A stretch of 64,000 nt of DNA, taken from positions 186,001-250,000 of the forward strand of contig NZ_JABMJG010000008.1 in assembly GCF_013376045.1 (NCBI RefSeq), read 5' to 3'. Under the pieces are notes generated by a model that saw only the letters and a list, made by a program, of their open reading frames with translations, made no database searches and was not told the origin of the DNA. Below, piece after piece: positions 46,751 through 54,487 of this stretch; the first letter of the stretch is position 1; the number at the start of each line of letters is the position of its first letter. Source of the stretch: Variovorax sp. SG517. Lineage in GTDB: Bacteria > Pseudomonadota > Gammaproteobacteria > Burkholderiales > Burkholderiaceae_C. The translations under genes were made by a program, and so were the position numbers.

Positions 46751-48228
46751 AGCTCCTTCGACTGCCCTGCGCGGCCGCGCTGCTGGCACTCGCAGCCGGC
46801 TGCGCCGTCGGCCCCGACTACAAGACGCCCGATACACCCCTGCCCGTCAGCTGGAAGCTCGAGGAGCCCTGGCGCCTGAGCGCGCCCAGCGACGGCGCCG
46901 ACAAGGGCCCGTGGTGGAAGCGCTTCGACGACGCCACGCTCGACACGCTGCAGGCGCAGGCTCTGGCCGGCAGTCCCACGCTGGCCATCGCCAACGCGCG
47001 GCTGGCACAGGCGCGCGCCACGCTGGCGGCCACGTCGGCGAGCCGCTATCCGCAACTGGGCCTGGGCGCGCGAGCCTCGCGCCTGAAGATCTCGGCCAAC
47101 CGGCCTCTCACCAACTACGCCACCGCCAATTCGTCGACGGTGCAGAACGACTTCGCCCTCTCGCTGAACGCGAGCTACGAGATCGACCTCGCGGGCCGCG
47201 TGCAGCGCACCGTCGAGGGCGCGGCCGCCTCCGCCGAGCAATCGGCCGCCGATCTCGCGAACACCCGGCTGCTTCTGAGCGCCGAACTCGCCAGCAACTA
47301 CTTCAACCTGCGCTCCACGGATATCGAACTCGACGTGCTCTCGCGCTCCATCGGCCTGCAGCGCCGCGCGCTGGAGCTGGTCACGGCGCGCCACGACCTG
47401 GGCGCGGTGTCAGGGCTGGACGTGGCGCAGCAGCAGGCGCTGCTCGAGACCACGCTCACGCAGGTCGACGTGCTGAAGAAGCAGCGCGCACAGTACGAGC
47501 ACGCATTGGCCACGCTCACCGGCACACCGGCGCCCAACTTCTCGCTGCCGGTGGACCTGCGCGAGATCCGGCCGCCCGCGGTGCCGCTGGGCGTGCCGTC
47601 CGAGATCCTGCAGCGCCGCCCCGACGTGGCCTCGGCCGAACGCGCGATGGCCGCTGCCAACGCGCAGATCGGCGTGGCCACGGCCGCCTTCTACCCGAGC
47701 TTCGTCATCTCGCCCACCGTGGGTGTGGACAGCCGCATGATCGAGACGCTCTTCAACGGCCCCAGCCTGCTGTGGTCGGTGGGCGTGTCGGCCACGCAGG
47801 TGCTGTTCGATGGCGGGCGGGTCCGCGCGAACGTCGACTTCGCGAAGGCCGGCTACGACGCCACCGTCGGCAACTACCGCCGCACCGTGCTGACGGCGAT
47901 GCAGGAGGTGGAAGACGGCATCACCGGCCTCTCGGCGCTCGACAGCGCCACCACGCAGGCACAGTCGGCCGTGACGGCGGCTCGGCGCGTGCTCGACATG
48001 GCGACCAGCCGCTACGAAGGCGGTGCCTCGACGTACCTCGACGTGATCACCGCGCAGCAGTCGCTGCTGACGGTGGAGCGGCAGGCCGCGCAGCTGCAGG
48101 GGCAGCGGCTGCTGACATCGGTGTTCCTCGTGAAGGCGCTGGGAGGAGACTGGTGCGGCGCCGATGTGTCCGGTGCGCCCGCGAACTGCCTCGCGCCCGG
48201 CGCCGACCGCACCGCCAAGGCCGACTGA
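46747..48228 (+). CDS. Outer-membrane efflux lipoprotein (NodT/OprM family)
   Basis: This 493-residue outer-membrane factor begins with a lipoprotein signal ending LLALAAGCAVGPDY. It contains the two repeated OEP domains, with segments such as YPQLGLGARASRLK and EILQRRPDVASAERAMAAA. It would form the trimeric exit duct of the efflux system. It starts at a GTG overlapping the adaptor stop (GTGA), so all three subunits are translated together. Confidence 0.93.
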   Translation: MKLLRLPCAAALLALAAGCAVGPDYKTPDTPLPVSWKLEEPWRLSAPSDGADKGPWWKRFDDATLDTLQAQALAGSPTLAIANARLAQARATLAATSASRYPQLGLGARASRLKISANRPLTNYATANSSTVQNDFALSLNASYEIDLAGRVQRTVEGAAASAEQSAADLANTRLLLSAELASNYFNLRSTDIELDVLSRSIGLQRRALELVTARHDLGAVSGLDVAQQQALLETTLTQVDVLKKQRAQYEHALATLTGTPAPNFSLPVDLREIRPPAVPLGVPSEILQRRPDVASAERAMAAANAQIGVATAAFYPSFVISPTVGVDSRMIETLFNGPSLLWSVGVSATQVLFDGGRVRANVDFAKAGYDATVGNYRRTVLTAMQEVEDGITGLSALDSATTQAQSAVTAARRVLDMATSRYEGGASTYLDVITAQQSLLTVERQAAQLQGQRLLTSVFLVKALGGDWCGADVSGAPANCLAPGADRTAKAD

Positions 48229-48232
48229 TCGT

Positions 48233-48256
48233 CGCCGGCCGGCGTTTCAGCCGGCG
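48233..48256. terminator. Hairpin between the convergent OMF and LysR genes
   Basis: CGCCGGC and GCCGGCG arms are separated by ten bases in the 18-base gap and the end of the LysR gene. It could stop transcription from both sides, but it has no T-tract. Confidence 0.45.
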
Positions 48257-49179
48257 GGCATCCCCGGAGAAGCCGGACTCCAGTCCGGGCTGGCGGCAAG
48301 CTTCTCCATCGCCATCTCGACGAAGGCCGAGACCGCGTGCGGAATGTGATGGCGGCTGGCGTAGATCACGCTCAGCCCGCGTCCGGCGCGCCTGTACTGC
48401 GGCAGCACGCGCACCAGCCGGCCGGCGGCCAGGTCGGAAGCCACCACGATCGAGGGCAGCGCCGCGATGCCCAGGCCGGCGCACGCGGCCTTGCGCCGCA
48501 CGTCCTCCATGTTGCTCACGAAGCGGCCGCACACGTGCACGTCGTGCTCCACGCCTTCGGCGTCCTGCAGGAGCCAGGTCGACAGTCGGCCCGTGTCCGG
48601 CGGCGGCGTCACGCAATGGTGTTCGCCGAGTTCATCCAGGCTGGCGGGCTGGCCGTGCGCAGCCACGTAGCCGGGGCTCGCGAAGAGGCCGCCGTAGCTG
48701 GCGAATATCCGGCGCTTCGCATCGCTCGCATCCCGCAGCGGACCACCGCGGAAAGCCACGTCGATGCGCTCCGCGACGAGGTCGGCCACCGCGTCGCTGA
48801 GGACGAAGTCGAGCCGCACGCGCGGATTCGCCGACAGAAAGGCGGACACCCACTCCATCGGGAAGAAATCGAAGAAATTGGCCGGCGCGGCCACCCGCAC
48901 CGGGCCGCTCGGCTCCTGGCCGCCCGCGAGCTGCAGCTTCCCGGCACCCATGAGCTCCTCGACCGCGGGCAGGCAGCGCTCCAGAAAAGCCTGCCCGGCG
49001 CTCGTCAGCGCCAGCTTGCGGGTCGAGCGCTGCAGCAAGCGGGTGCCCAGGTGCGCCTCCAGCTGCCGCACTCGCCGGCTCAGGGTCGCGGAGGGCATGC
49101 GCAGGTGCCTCGCGGCTTCGGCAAAACTGCCGAGCCGCGCCACCTGCACGAACATGGCGACTTCGTTGAGATCCAGCAC
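48247..49179 (-). CDS. LysR-family regulator, paralogue 1 at the 3' end of the GTPase module
   Basis: This 310-residue LysR-type regulator has the HTH AMFVQVARLGSFAEAARHLR followed by MPSATLSRRVRQLEAHLGTR. It is closely similar over its length to the LysR at 51899-52867; both share GSFAEAARHLRMPSAT and the FVLSD...RIDVAF pattern. It starts at a GTG (49179). The gene lies 24 bases after the last roadblock gene on the same strand, so it may be read as part of that operon. Targets are unknown. Confidence 0.9.
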   Translation of the reverse strand: MLDLNEVAMFVQVARLGSFAEAARHLRMPSATLSRRVRQLEAHLGTRLLQRSTRKLALTSAGQAFLERCLPAVEELMGAGKLQLAGGQEPSGPVRVAAPANFFDFFPMEWVSAFLSANPRVRLDFVLSDAVADLVAERIDVAFRGGPLRDASDAKRRIFASYGGLFASPGYVAAHGQPASLDELGEHHCVTPPPDTGRLSTWLLQDAEGVEHDVHVCGRFVSNMEDVRRKAACAGLGIAALPSIVVASDLAAGRLVRVLPQYRRAGRGLSVIYASRHHIPHAVSAFVEMAMEKLAASPDWSPASPGMPAG

Positions 49180-49203
49180 CGGGAACTGCCTGCCTGTGCT
49201 TTT

Positions 49204-49563
49204 TCAGAAGTCCATCAGCTTGTCGACTTCCATCGTCTTGCGGCGTGCCAGCGCGAGGTTGGCGCGCTGCTTGTCGAGCACCACGTATAGGAAGAGCCCC
49301 TCCTTCGCGGCCGAGGGCCGGAGGATGTGGTACTGCTTGCCGAGCGTGATGAGCATGTCCTCGATCACGTCGTTCAGGCCCAGCGCGCGCATGGTCTTGA
49401 GCTTGGCGCGCACCACTTCCGTGTTGCCGGCCGCGGCGATCTCCATGTCCACGCCCGACCCCACGCTGCCGAGGATCATGCCGCTGCCGGCGTCGACGAC
49501 GGCCGCGCACATGGCGCCGTCGATGGTGAGGATGTCTTCGAGCGTCTGCTTGATGGAAGCCAA
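49204..49563 (-). CDS. Roadblock/LC7-domain protein B
   Basis: This 119-residue roadblock/LC7 protein has the pattern LEDILTIDGAMCAAVVDAGS, GSGVDMEIAAAGNTEVVRAK and LITLGKQYHILRPS. Such small dimeric proteins act as regulators or platforms of Ras-like GTPases, as MglB does for MglA. I start it at a TTG (49563) because GGAG lies seven bases before. An ATG at 49656 overlaps the upstream stop (ATGA) and would add 31 residues with no recognisable domain. Either start is possible. Confidence 0.82.
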   Translation of the reverse strand: MASIKQTLEDILTIDGAMCAAVVDAGSGMILGSVGSGVDMEIAAAGNTEVVRAKLKTMRALGLNDVIEDMLITLGKQYHILRPSAAKEGLFLYVVLDKQRANLALARRKTMEVDKLMDF

Positions 49564-49652
49564 GTTTTTCTCCAGTGGAACAGTTGAAAGTTGAGGTTGC
49601 TGCGTACAGGAATGCACCCGCGCCACGCAGCCGCGCGCGGGAAGATCGGTGG

Positions 49653-50048
49653 TCATGCCTCGGCGAGGGTCCTGGCGAGTTGTGCGGCGCGGTAGGCCAC
49701 CATCGCGGGCACGGCGCTGTCGCGCGCCAGGACGTTGATGACGAGCTCCGCGTCGCGGCGATGCACGCTGTGGAACACCGCGAAGCCCGAGTCCGTGAGC
49801 ACCATCACGCTCTCACGGCGGCCGAGGCGGGCCTCCTGCGAGACCACGTCGCCGATCGCCACGATGGAGCTGCCCATGGCGGCCACGCGCGCCGGATCTG
49901 CATCGCCGGCGGAGGCGGAGGCCACGTCGAAGCCGTCCGCGGTGGCGACCACCGCCGCCGTCACGCCGGTCAGCTCCTCGACGAGCTTGCGCACTTCGCG
50001 CTGCGCGTGCGCCGTGGCTGTCCTGGAAAGGCCGTGTCTTGAATTCAC
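49653..50048 (-). CDS. Roadblock/LC7-domain protein A
   Basis: This 131-residue protein has a second roadblock domain: VRKLVEELTGVTAAVVATAD, GSSIVAIGDVVSQEARLGR and VMVLTDSGFAVFHSV. It starts at a GTG overlapping the stop of the GTPase gene (GTGA). It differs clearly from protein B, so the two could form a heterodimer or act in turn on the GTPase. The tight coupling suggests a fixed stoichiometry. Confidence 0.85.
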   Translation of the reverse strand: MNSRHGLSRTATAHAQREVRKLVEELTGVTAAVVATADGFDVASASAGDADPARVAAMGSSIVAIGDVVSQEARLGRRESVMVLTDSGFAVFHSVHRRDAELVINVLARDSAVPAMVAYRAAQLARTLAEA

Positions 50049-50587
50049 TCTTTGTCTCCCCGCATGTCGGCTTCGAGTTGCATGAGCAGCGTGTCGATCA
50101 GCAGGAGCACGTCGTTCCTGCGGCGCACGTCCACTTCGAGAATGGGAAACACCCGGCCGGTGGATGCAAGCCGGTCGGCATAGTCGTCGAGGGTGGGCAC
50201 GGGGTGGGACTGCATCCGTCCCACGCCCACGACGCAGGGCAGCGTCCGAAGGTGCTCGGCGAAGCCCTCGAGGTAGACGGACAGGTCGGCCAGCGGATCG
50301 CTCCGCGAGTTGTCCATCAGCACGATCAGGCCCAGCGCGTTCCTCGCGAGGATCTTCCAGAGAAAGTCGAAGCGGGTCTGCCCGGGCGTGCCGAACAGGC
50401 GGACGATGTCGCCGTTGTCCAGCGTGAGCTGGCCGAAGTCCAGGCCGACGGTGGTGCGGGCCTTGTCGATGGTCGTGTCGGAGTTGCGCACGTCGGTCAC
50501 GACCGGCGCGGTCTCGCTCACGAGGCCGATGGCCGTCGTCTTGCCGGCACCCACGGTGCCCGTGACGAGGATCTTGTATTCCCTCAT
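50045..50587 (-). CDS. MglA/Ras-like small GTPase with atypical G4
   Basis: This 180-residue P-loop GTPase has a Walker A GTVGAGKTT (10-18), a switch-I Thr in RTTVGLDFG and a G3 motif GTPGQTRF (66-73) in which the usual DxxG Asp is replaced. At the G4 position, where NKxD is expected, it reads VVGVGRMQSH, so guanine specificity is doubtful. It belongs to the bacterial MglA/Rup family accompanied by roadblock proteins. It overlaps both neighbours by four bases. In MglA systems such proteins set polarity of motility or pili; that is inference here. Confidence 0.85.
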   Translation of the reverse strand: MREYKILVTGTVGAGKTTAIGLVSETAPVVTDVRNSDTTIDKARTTVGLDFGQLTLDNGDIVRLFGTPGQTRFDFLWKILARNALGLIVLMDNSRSDPLADLSVYLEGFAEHLRTLPCVVGVGRMQSHPVPTLDDYADRLASTGRVFPILEVDVRRRNDVLLLIDTLLMQLEADMRGDKE

Positions 50588-51261
50588 GGCACGCGCAGGC
50601 CCAGCCGGCGGCGAATGCCGTTGATGAAGCTGCGCGCGAAATCGCCACCGCCCCCCGTCTTGTCGCTCCGGGGCATGACGGGCGGCAGGGCCTGTGCCAC
50701 GTGCAGCTCCAGCACGCCGGCCTTGCGCAGTTCGAGCAGGAAGGCCACGCACTGGGAAAAAGGCAGCTGGCTGATGTCCGACAGCTCGGTCGCGTTCAAT
50801 GCGCGGCGCGACAGCAGGCTCGCCATGCGGATGTTGTCGAGGTCGTTGCGCAGCAGCAGGGTCGGCGGCCAGCGGCGCAACATGAAGTACTCCGCGTCGG
50901 ACACCTCGACTTCCAGCGCCGTCTGCTCGTGCGGCATGAGGCCGCCGGGCTGCGCTTCGCGCAGCGCCTGCTCGATGCTGCAAAGCCACTGCTGCAGCCT
51001 GTCGGCACGGATCGGCCGCTCCATGGTGCCGGGCTGCCCGCCCGTGTTCATGCGCGTGAGCCTGAGCACTGCGGCGGCCATGCTGCCGACCACCCCGGGA
51101 TATTCATGTTCCGCCGAAGAGTTGTCGACCAGCAGCGCGTCGTAAGGCGGCGCATCGACCAGCTGCCAGGCGAAGCCGGGCTGGCTCGCCGAGAGCCTCA
51201 TGATCGTGCTGATCAAGACCACCTCTGCCATGGGCAGCTTGTGGACGCCGAGCCTCAGCAT
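50584..51261 (-). CDS. Unknown protein of the GTPase/roadblock operon
   Basis: I do not recognise this 225-residue protein. The N-terminal half has alternating strands and helices (VVLISTIMRLSAS, YDALLVDNSSAE) reminiscent of a degenerate receiver-like fold, but no phospho-acceptor pattern can be claimed. The C-terminal part (about 150-205) looks like a winged helix (LLSRRALNATELSDISQLPF then LLELRKAGVLELHV). The tail is basic. Its stop overlaps the GTPase start (ATGA), so it is part of the same machine. A role as an effector or adaptor is possible. Confidence 0.7.
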   Translation of the reverse strand: MLRLGVHKLPMAEVVLISTIMRLSASQPGFAWQLVDAPPYDALLVDNSSAEHEYPGVVGSMAAAVLRLTRMNTGGQPGTMERPIRADRLQQWLCSIEQALREAQPGGLMPHEQTALEVEVSDAEYFMLRRWPPTLLLRNDLDNIRMASLLSRRALNATELSDISQLPFSQCVAFLLELRKAGVLELHVAQALPPVMPRSDKTGGGGDFARSFINGIRRRLGLRVP

Positions 51262-51293
51262 GGATGTGTCCTTTCCGCCGCGGGCGTACCCGG

Positions 51294-51593
51294 TCAGTCC
51301 AGCGCGGCTACGTCGCGCAGGCCTTGCAGGCGCGGCACAAAGATGCGATCCACCATCGCGACGGCGGCTCGATGAAAGCGGTCCATCCCGATATGGACTG
51401 CCAGGAGTCCGTCCGAACCGCCAAGCGGTCGTCCACTCGGCACGTCGTACCTGCAGTTGGACAACGCAGCGGATGCGGCCACGGCCATGCAAGCCAGGAG
51501 GACCACTGTTTCGACCAGAGTGACGCCCTTGGCGCGACGCGAAAGTCGTTGTCCTGCGTGTTGTTTCGCCGCACTCGGCCGCCGTGTTTTCAA
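51294..51593 (-). CDS. Small prepilin-like (class III signal) protein
   Basis: This 99-residue ORF carries a basic leader and then KGVTLVETVV followed by LLACMAVAASAAL. This fits a type IV prepilin signal: Gly23 at -1, Glu28 at +5, and a hydrophobic helix. The mature remainder is only about 75 residues, shorter than most pilins and pseudopilins. No ATG is available; I use the TTG at 51593, with AGGGG six bases upstream. It ends 32 bases before the unknown protein of the GTPase operon. The call rests on one motif, so it is tentative. Confidence 0.5.
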   Translation of the reverse strand: MKTRRPSAAKQHAGQRLSRRAKGVTLVETVVLLACMAVAASAALSNCRYDVPSGRPLGGSDGLLAVHIGMDRFHRAAVAMVDRIFVPRLQGLRDVAALD

Positions 51594-51682
51594 CCCGTTC
51601 CCCTTGCCTGTGATCCACAAGATCCATTCCCTTGTCCGGGAATCATGAAAATGAATGAATTCTTTGCTTGAAGCTCGATGCA

Positions 51683-51703
51683 GACATGCCGAATTTGCAT
51701 GTC
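51683..51703. promoter_or_regulatory. Palindrome upstream of the prepilin-like gene
   Basis: GACATGC-CGAATTT-GCATGTC, with perfect seven-base arms, lies 90 bases upstream of the start of the prepilin-like ORF. It is a candidate operator for one of the flanking LysR regulators. Confidence 0.45.
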
Positions 51704-51817
51704 CATCAAAAGACTGCTCGTGACAATTGTTTACGAGTTTTGTCGCACTCGACTAGCGCACAAAATGAGTTTCAGCCGATCAGCTTTCGATGCAATCCGC
51801 ACAGCCCTGTCGAATGA

Positions 51818-51858
51818 TTTGCACCAAATAAAGGCAAATAGCCCTCATGTGGTGCAAA
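51818..51858. promoter_or_regulatory. TTTGCACC / GGTGCAAA inverted repeat
   Basis: Perfect eight-base arms at 51818-51825 and 51851-51858 are separated by 25 bases. They lie 40 bases past the LysR paralogue 2 stop. They may form a terminator stem or an operator. No T-tract follows on the minus strand. Confidence 0.4.
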
Positions 51859-51898
51859 CGAATAGGGAGCGGGATCGGAGGAAATTACGCCCTGGCGC

Positions 51899-52867
51899 TC
51901 AACGGCAGACCAGGGAATCGAGTTGCCGCTCCAATTGGCTCTCGCACATCGCCTCGGCCGGAGGAGGCGTCCACTCCCGCTGGCTGAGCTTTTCGATGGC
52001 CATGTCGACGAACGCCGTGACGGCCAGCGGGCGCTGCTGGCGGCTCGGGTAGACCACGCTCATGCCGCGCCCTGCCCGCACGTATCGAGGCAGCACCGGC
52101 ACCAGCCGGCCCGACGCCACCTCGGCCGAGGTCAGGACCGCCGGCAGGGCGACGATGCCCAGTCCGGCACAGGCCGCATCGCGCAGCGCCACGTGCGTGT
52201 TGCTGCTGAAGCGGCCCCGCACGCGCACGTCCTCCTCGGAGCCGTCTGGCCCCTGCAGGCGCCAGGTGGCGAAGCTGCCTGTGGCCGGGGGCTGCGTCAC
52301 GCATTCGTGCTCGCCCAGTTCGCGCAGGTCGCGCGGCGCGCCATTCGCCGCGATGTAGGCGGGGCTGGCCAGGAGGCCGCCGTAGCTCGTGAAGATGCGG
52401 CGCGCCACGTAGCTCGAATCCTCCAGGGCCCCGATGTGGAACGCCACGTCGATGCGATCGGCGATGAGGTCGGCCGGCAGGTCGCTGAGCACGAAGTCGA
52501 TCTGCACCAGCGGGTGCGCAGCCATGAAGGCCGACACCCAGCCTATGTCGAAATACTCGAAGAAGCAGGTCGAAGCCGCCACCCGGATCGCGCCGCTGGG
52601 TTCCTTGCTGACCGCCACGTGCGACTGCCCGGCCTCTATCAGCTCCTCGACCGCGGGGCCGCAGCGCTCGTGGAATGTCTGGCCGGCGCTCGTCAGCGTG
52701 AGCTTGCGGGTGGAGCGCTGCATCAGGCGGGTGCCCAGGCGTGCCTCGAGCTGCTGGATGCGCCGGCTCACCGTGGCCGAGGGCATGCGCAGGTGCCGCG
52801 CGGCCTCGGCGAAGCTGCCCAGGCGCGCCACCTGGACAAACATGGCGACTTCGTTCAGATCGAGCAA
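51899..52867 (-). CDS. LysR-family regulator, paralogue 2 upstream of the GTPase module
   Basis: This 322-residue LysR-type regulator resembles the one at 48247-49179 closely, beginning with the same LDLNEVAMFVQVARLGSFAE and keeping the order of motifs to the end (ACAGLGIVALP, RAGRGMSVVY). I start it at a TTG (52867), the position equivalent to the GTG of its paralogue, with AAAGGA upstream. The pair brackets the GTPase/roadblock operon on the same strand. It probably regulates that operon, but this is inferred. Confidence 0.9.
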   Translation of the reverse strand: MLDLNEVAMFVQVARLGSFAEAARHLRMPSATVSRRIQQLEARLGTRLMQRSTRKLTLTSAGQTFHERCGPAVEELIEAGQSHVAVSKEPSGAIRVAASTCFFEYFDIGWVSAFMAAHPLVQIDFVLSDLPADLIADRIDVAFHIGALEDSSYVARRIFTSYGGLLASPAYIAANGAPRDLRELGEHECVTQPPATGSFATWRLQGPDGSEEDVRVRGRFSSNTHVALRDAACAGLGIVALPAVLTSAEVASGRLVPVLPRYVRAGRGMSVVYPSRQQRPLAVTAFVDMAIEKLSQREWTPPPAEAMCESQLERQLDSLVCR

Positions 52868-53188
52868 GAGATTCCTTTCTTGGATGACTGCTGCAAAAAG
52901 CCTGCTCAATTCCTTTATTGCTATCGATCGATATTCAAATCGAGATCAATTCAGAGCGAATAGCGGGGCGATATGCCGATCCCGCGCAGAAGCACGGCGG
53001 CCAACACTGAGCACTGGCTGACTTTCCGCAATTGGCGGACGCCCTATCGAAAAATGCCGCGAATCTCAATGACATTGCGGCAATATTCATTGCCCGGCTG
53101 TTTATAAATTTCGACAAACGATTGATCTAATCCATCACCCACCATCGAGGTCGGTTGGCCGACAGACGACCTCGCCTTCGGATTACCC
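52868..53188. other. 321-bp AT-richer divergent intergenic region
   Basis: No gene is seen. The region separates the leftward LysR paralogue 2 from the rightward MarR gene and must contain both promoters. The segment ATCGATCGATATTCAAATCG near 52924 and the inverted repeat at 53146-53174 are the only structures I can point to. Confidence 0.55.
53146..53174. promoter_or_regulatory. Inverted repeat upstream of the MarR gene
   Basis: CGAGGTCG (53146-53153) and CGACCTCG (53167-53174) are perfect eight-base arms ending 15 bases before the MarR start codon. This fits an autoregulatory operator or an mRNA hairpin near the ribosome-binding site. Confidence 0.45.
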
Positions 53189-53734
53189 ATGCAAGTTTTC
53201 ACCGATACCCAGGCACTGCGCGCCCCGCGCTCCCTGGACGACCTGCTCCTGTACCGCCTCCACCGTGCCATGCGCCCGGGCAGCGGCATGGCGACGCGCC
53301 TCGTCGAAGGCGGCTTCGGCATCACGCACCGCGAGTGGGGAATGATCGGCATGCTCGCGCAGATCGGCGAGATCACCTCCTCGGCATTCGCCGAGCGCCT
53401 GCAACTCGACCGCGTGCGCACCTCGCGCGGCCTGCGCAGCCTGGCCGAGAAGAAGCTGGTGGAGCGCAGGCGCGATGCCGACGACGGCCGCGAGGTGCAC
53501 GTGCGGCTGAGCGCCGCGGGCCGGGAGCTGTGCGATACGGTGTTTCCGCGGATCGCGCGCCTCAACATGGACCTGCTCGACGTCATCGACGAAGAGCACC
53601 TCGACGTCTTCCTCATGTGCCTGCACCGGCTCGAGCTGCGAGGCAAGGAACTGAGCGCGCTGGGCGCGGTGCCCGAGAAGGCCGACCGGCGCTCGGGCGG
53701 CACCCGCCACAGGTGGCCGGGCCGCAGCGCTTGA
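53189..53734 (+). CDS. MarR-family regulator
   Basis: This 181-residue winged-helix regulator has the MarR pattern: a first helix LDDLLLYRLHRAM, the HTH ITSSAFAERLQLDRVRTSRG and the wing ERRRDADDGREVHVRLSAAG with the conserved DxR. The C-terminal dimerisation helices include VIDEEHLDVFLMCLHRLE. The tail is basic. It precedes an unrelated-looking exported protein and a hydrolase on the same strand. The ligand is unknown. Confidence 0.9.
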   Translation: MQVFTDTQALRAPRSLDDLLLYRLHRAMRPGSGMATRLVEGGFGITHREWGMIGMLAQIGEITSSAFAERLQLDRVRTSRGLRSLAEKKLVERRRDADDGREVHVRLSAAGRELCDTVFPRIARLNMDLLDVIDEEHLDVFLMCLHRLELRGKELSALGAVPEKADRRSGGTRHRWPGRSA

Positions 53735-53816
53735 GCGGGCCCGAAGCGCGATCGTTCGGAGATCGTCGGAAATTTGACAGTTCCGGCGCTGCCCGGTGCC
53801 TACCATCCGGCACCAC

Positions 53817-54395
53817 ATGAACACCGACACCAAGAATGACCATCCCGTCCGCCGCACCCGGCGCGCCCTGCTGACCGGCGGCGCGCTGCTCGCGGGCGCG
53901 GCGGCCGCGGGTGCCGGCTACGTCCTCACCCACTCCGACCAGCCCATCGCCATGGCCGATTTCTCCGACCTTCCCCGCGCCATGCGCACTCTCGAACGCC
54001 TGCGAACCACGCCGCTGCGCACCCGCTCCGGCTGGGACCTGGCGCAGGTGCTGCACCACAGCGCGCAGAGCATCGAGTACTCGCTGGACGGCTTTCCGCA
54101 GCTCAAGCCCGCGTGGTTCCGAGCCTCTGTAGGCAGCATGGCGTTCGCGGTGTTCTCGGCACGCGGGAAGATGAGCCACGGGCTCGAAGAGCCCATCCCC
54201 GGCGCACCGGCGATCGCCTCGGGCCAGCCCCTCGATGCGGCCGTGGAGCACCTGATGAGCGCACTGGGCCGCTTCGGGCGGCACGGCCTGGCGCTCGCGT
54301 CGCACTTCGCCTACGGCGCGCTGAGCAAGCCGGAGTACACCCGGGCGCATCTCATGCACCTGGCGAATCACTGGGAGCTGGTGGACGCCGGCTGA
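53817..54395 (+). CDS. DUF1569 (DinB-like) protein with twin-arginine leader
   Basis: This 192-residue protein starts with a TAT-type leader containing RRTRRALLTGGALLAGAAAA. The mature part resembles DUF1569 of the DinB/YfiT-like four-helix fold, with His in LAQVLHHSAQSIEYS, HLMHLANHWELVDAG near the C-terminus and FAYGALSKPEYTRAHLMH. These spaced histidines suggest a metal site. The ATG at 53817 was chosen over the GTG at 53796. An exported DinB-fold protein is unusual. Its function is unknown. Confidence 0.78.
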   Translation: MNTDTKNDHPVRRTRRALLTGGALLAGAAAAGAGYVLTHSDQPIAMADFSDLPRAMRTLERLRTTPLRTRSGWDLAQVLHHSAQSIEYSLDGFPQLKPAWFRASVGSMAFAVFSARGKMSHGLEEPIPGAPAIASGQPLDAAVEHLMSALGRFGRHGLALASHFAYGALSKPEYTRAHLMHLANHWELVDAG

Positions 54396-54487
54396 CCCCG
54401 TGCCGGCGCGCAGCAACCGCCCATGCAAGGGGCGGCGGCTGCGCGGGTATCCTCCCGGGCCATCGAAGACCCGACGGAGACAAGGCG

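Larger units (their letters stand above)
51594..51898. other. 305-bp gene-free region upstream of the GTPase operon
   Basis: AT-rich relative to its flanks and without a credible ORF. It separates the leftward GTPase operon from the 3' end of the second LysR gene. It holds two inverted repeats listed separately and is the probable promoter region of the operon. Confidence 0.6.
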
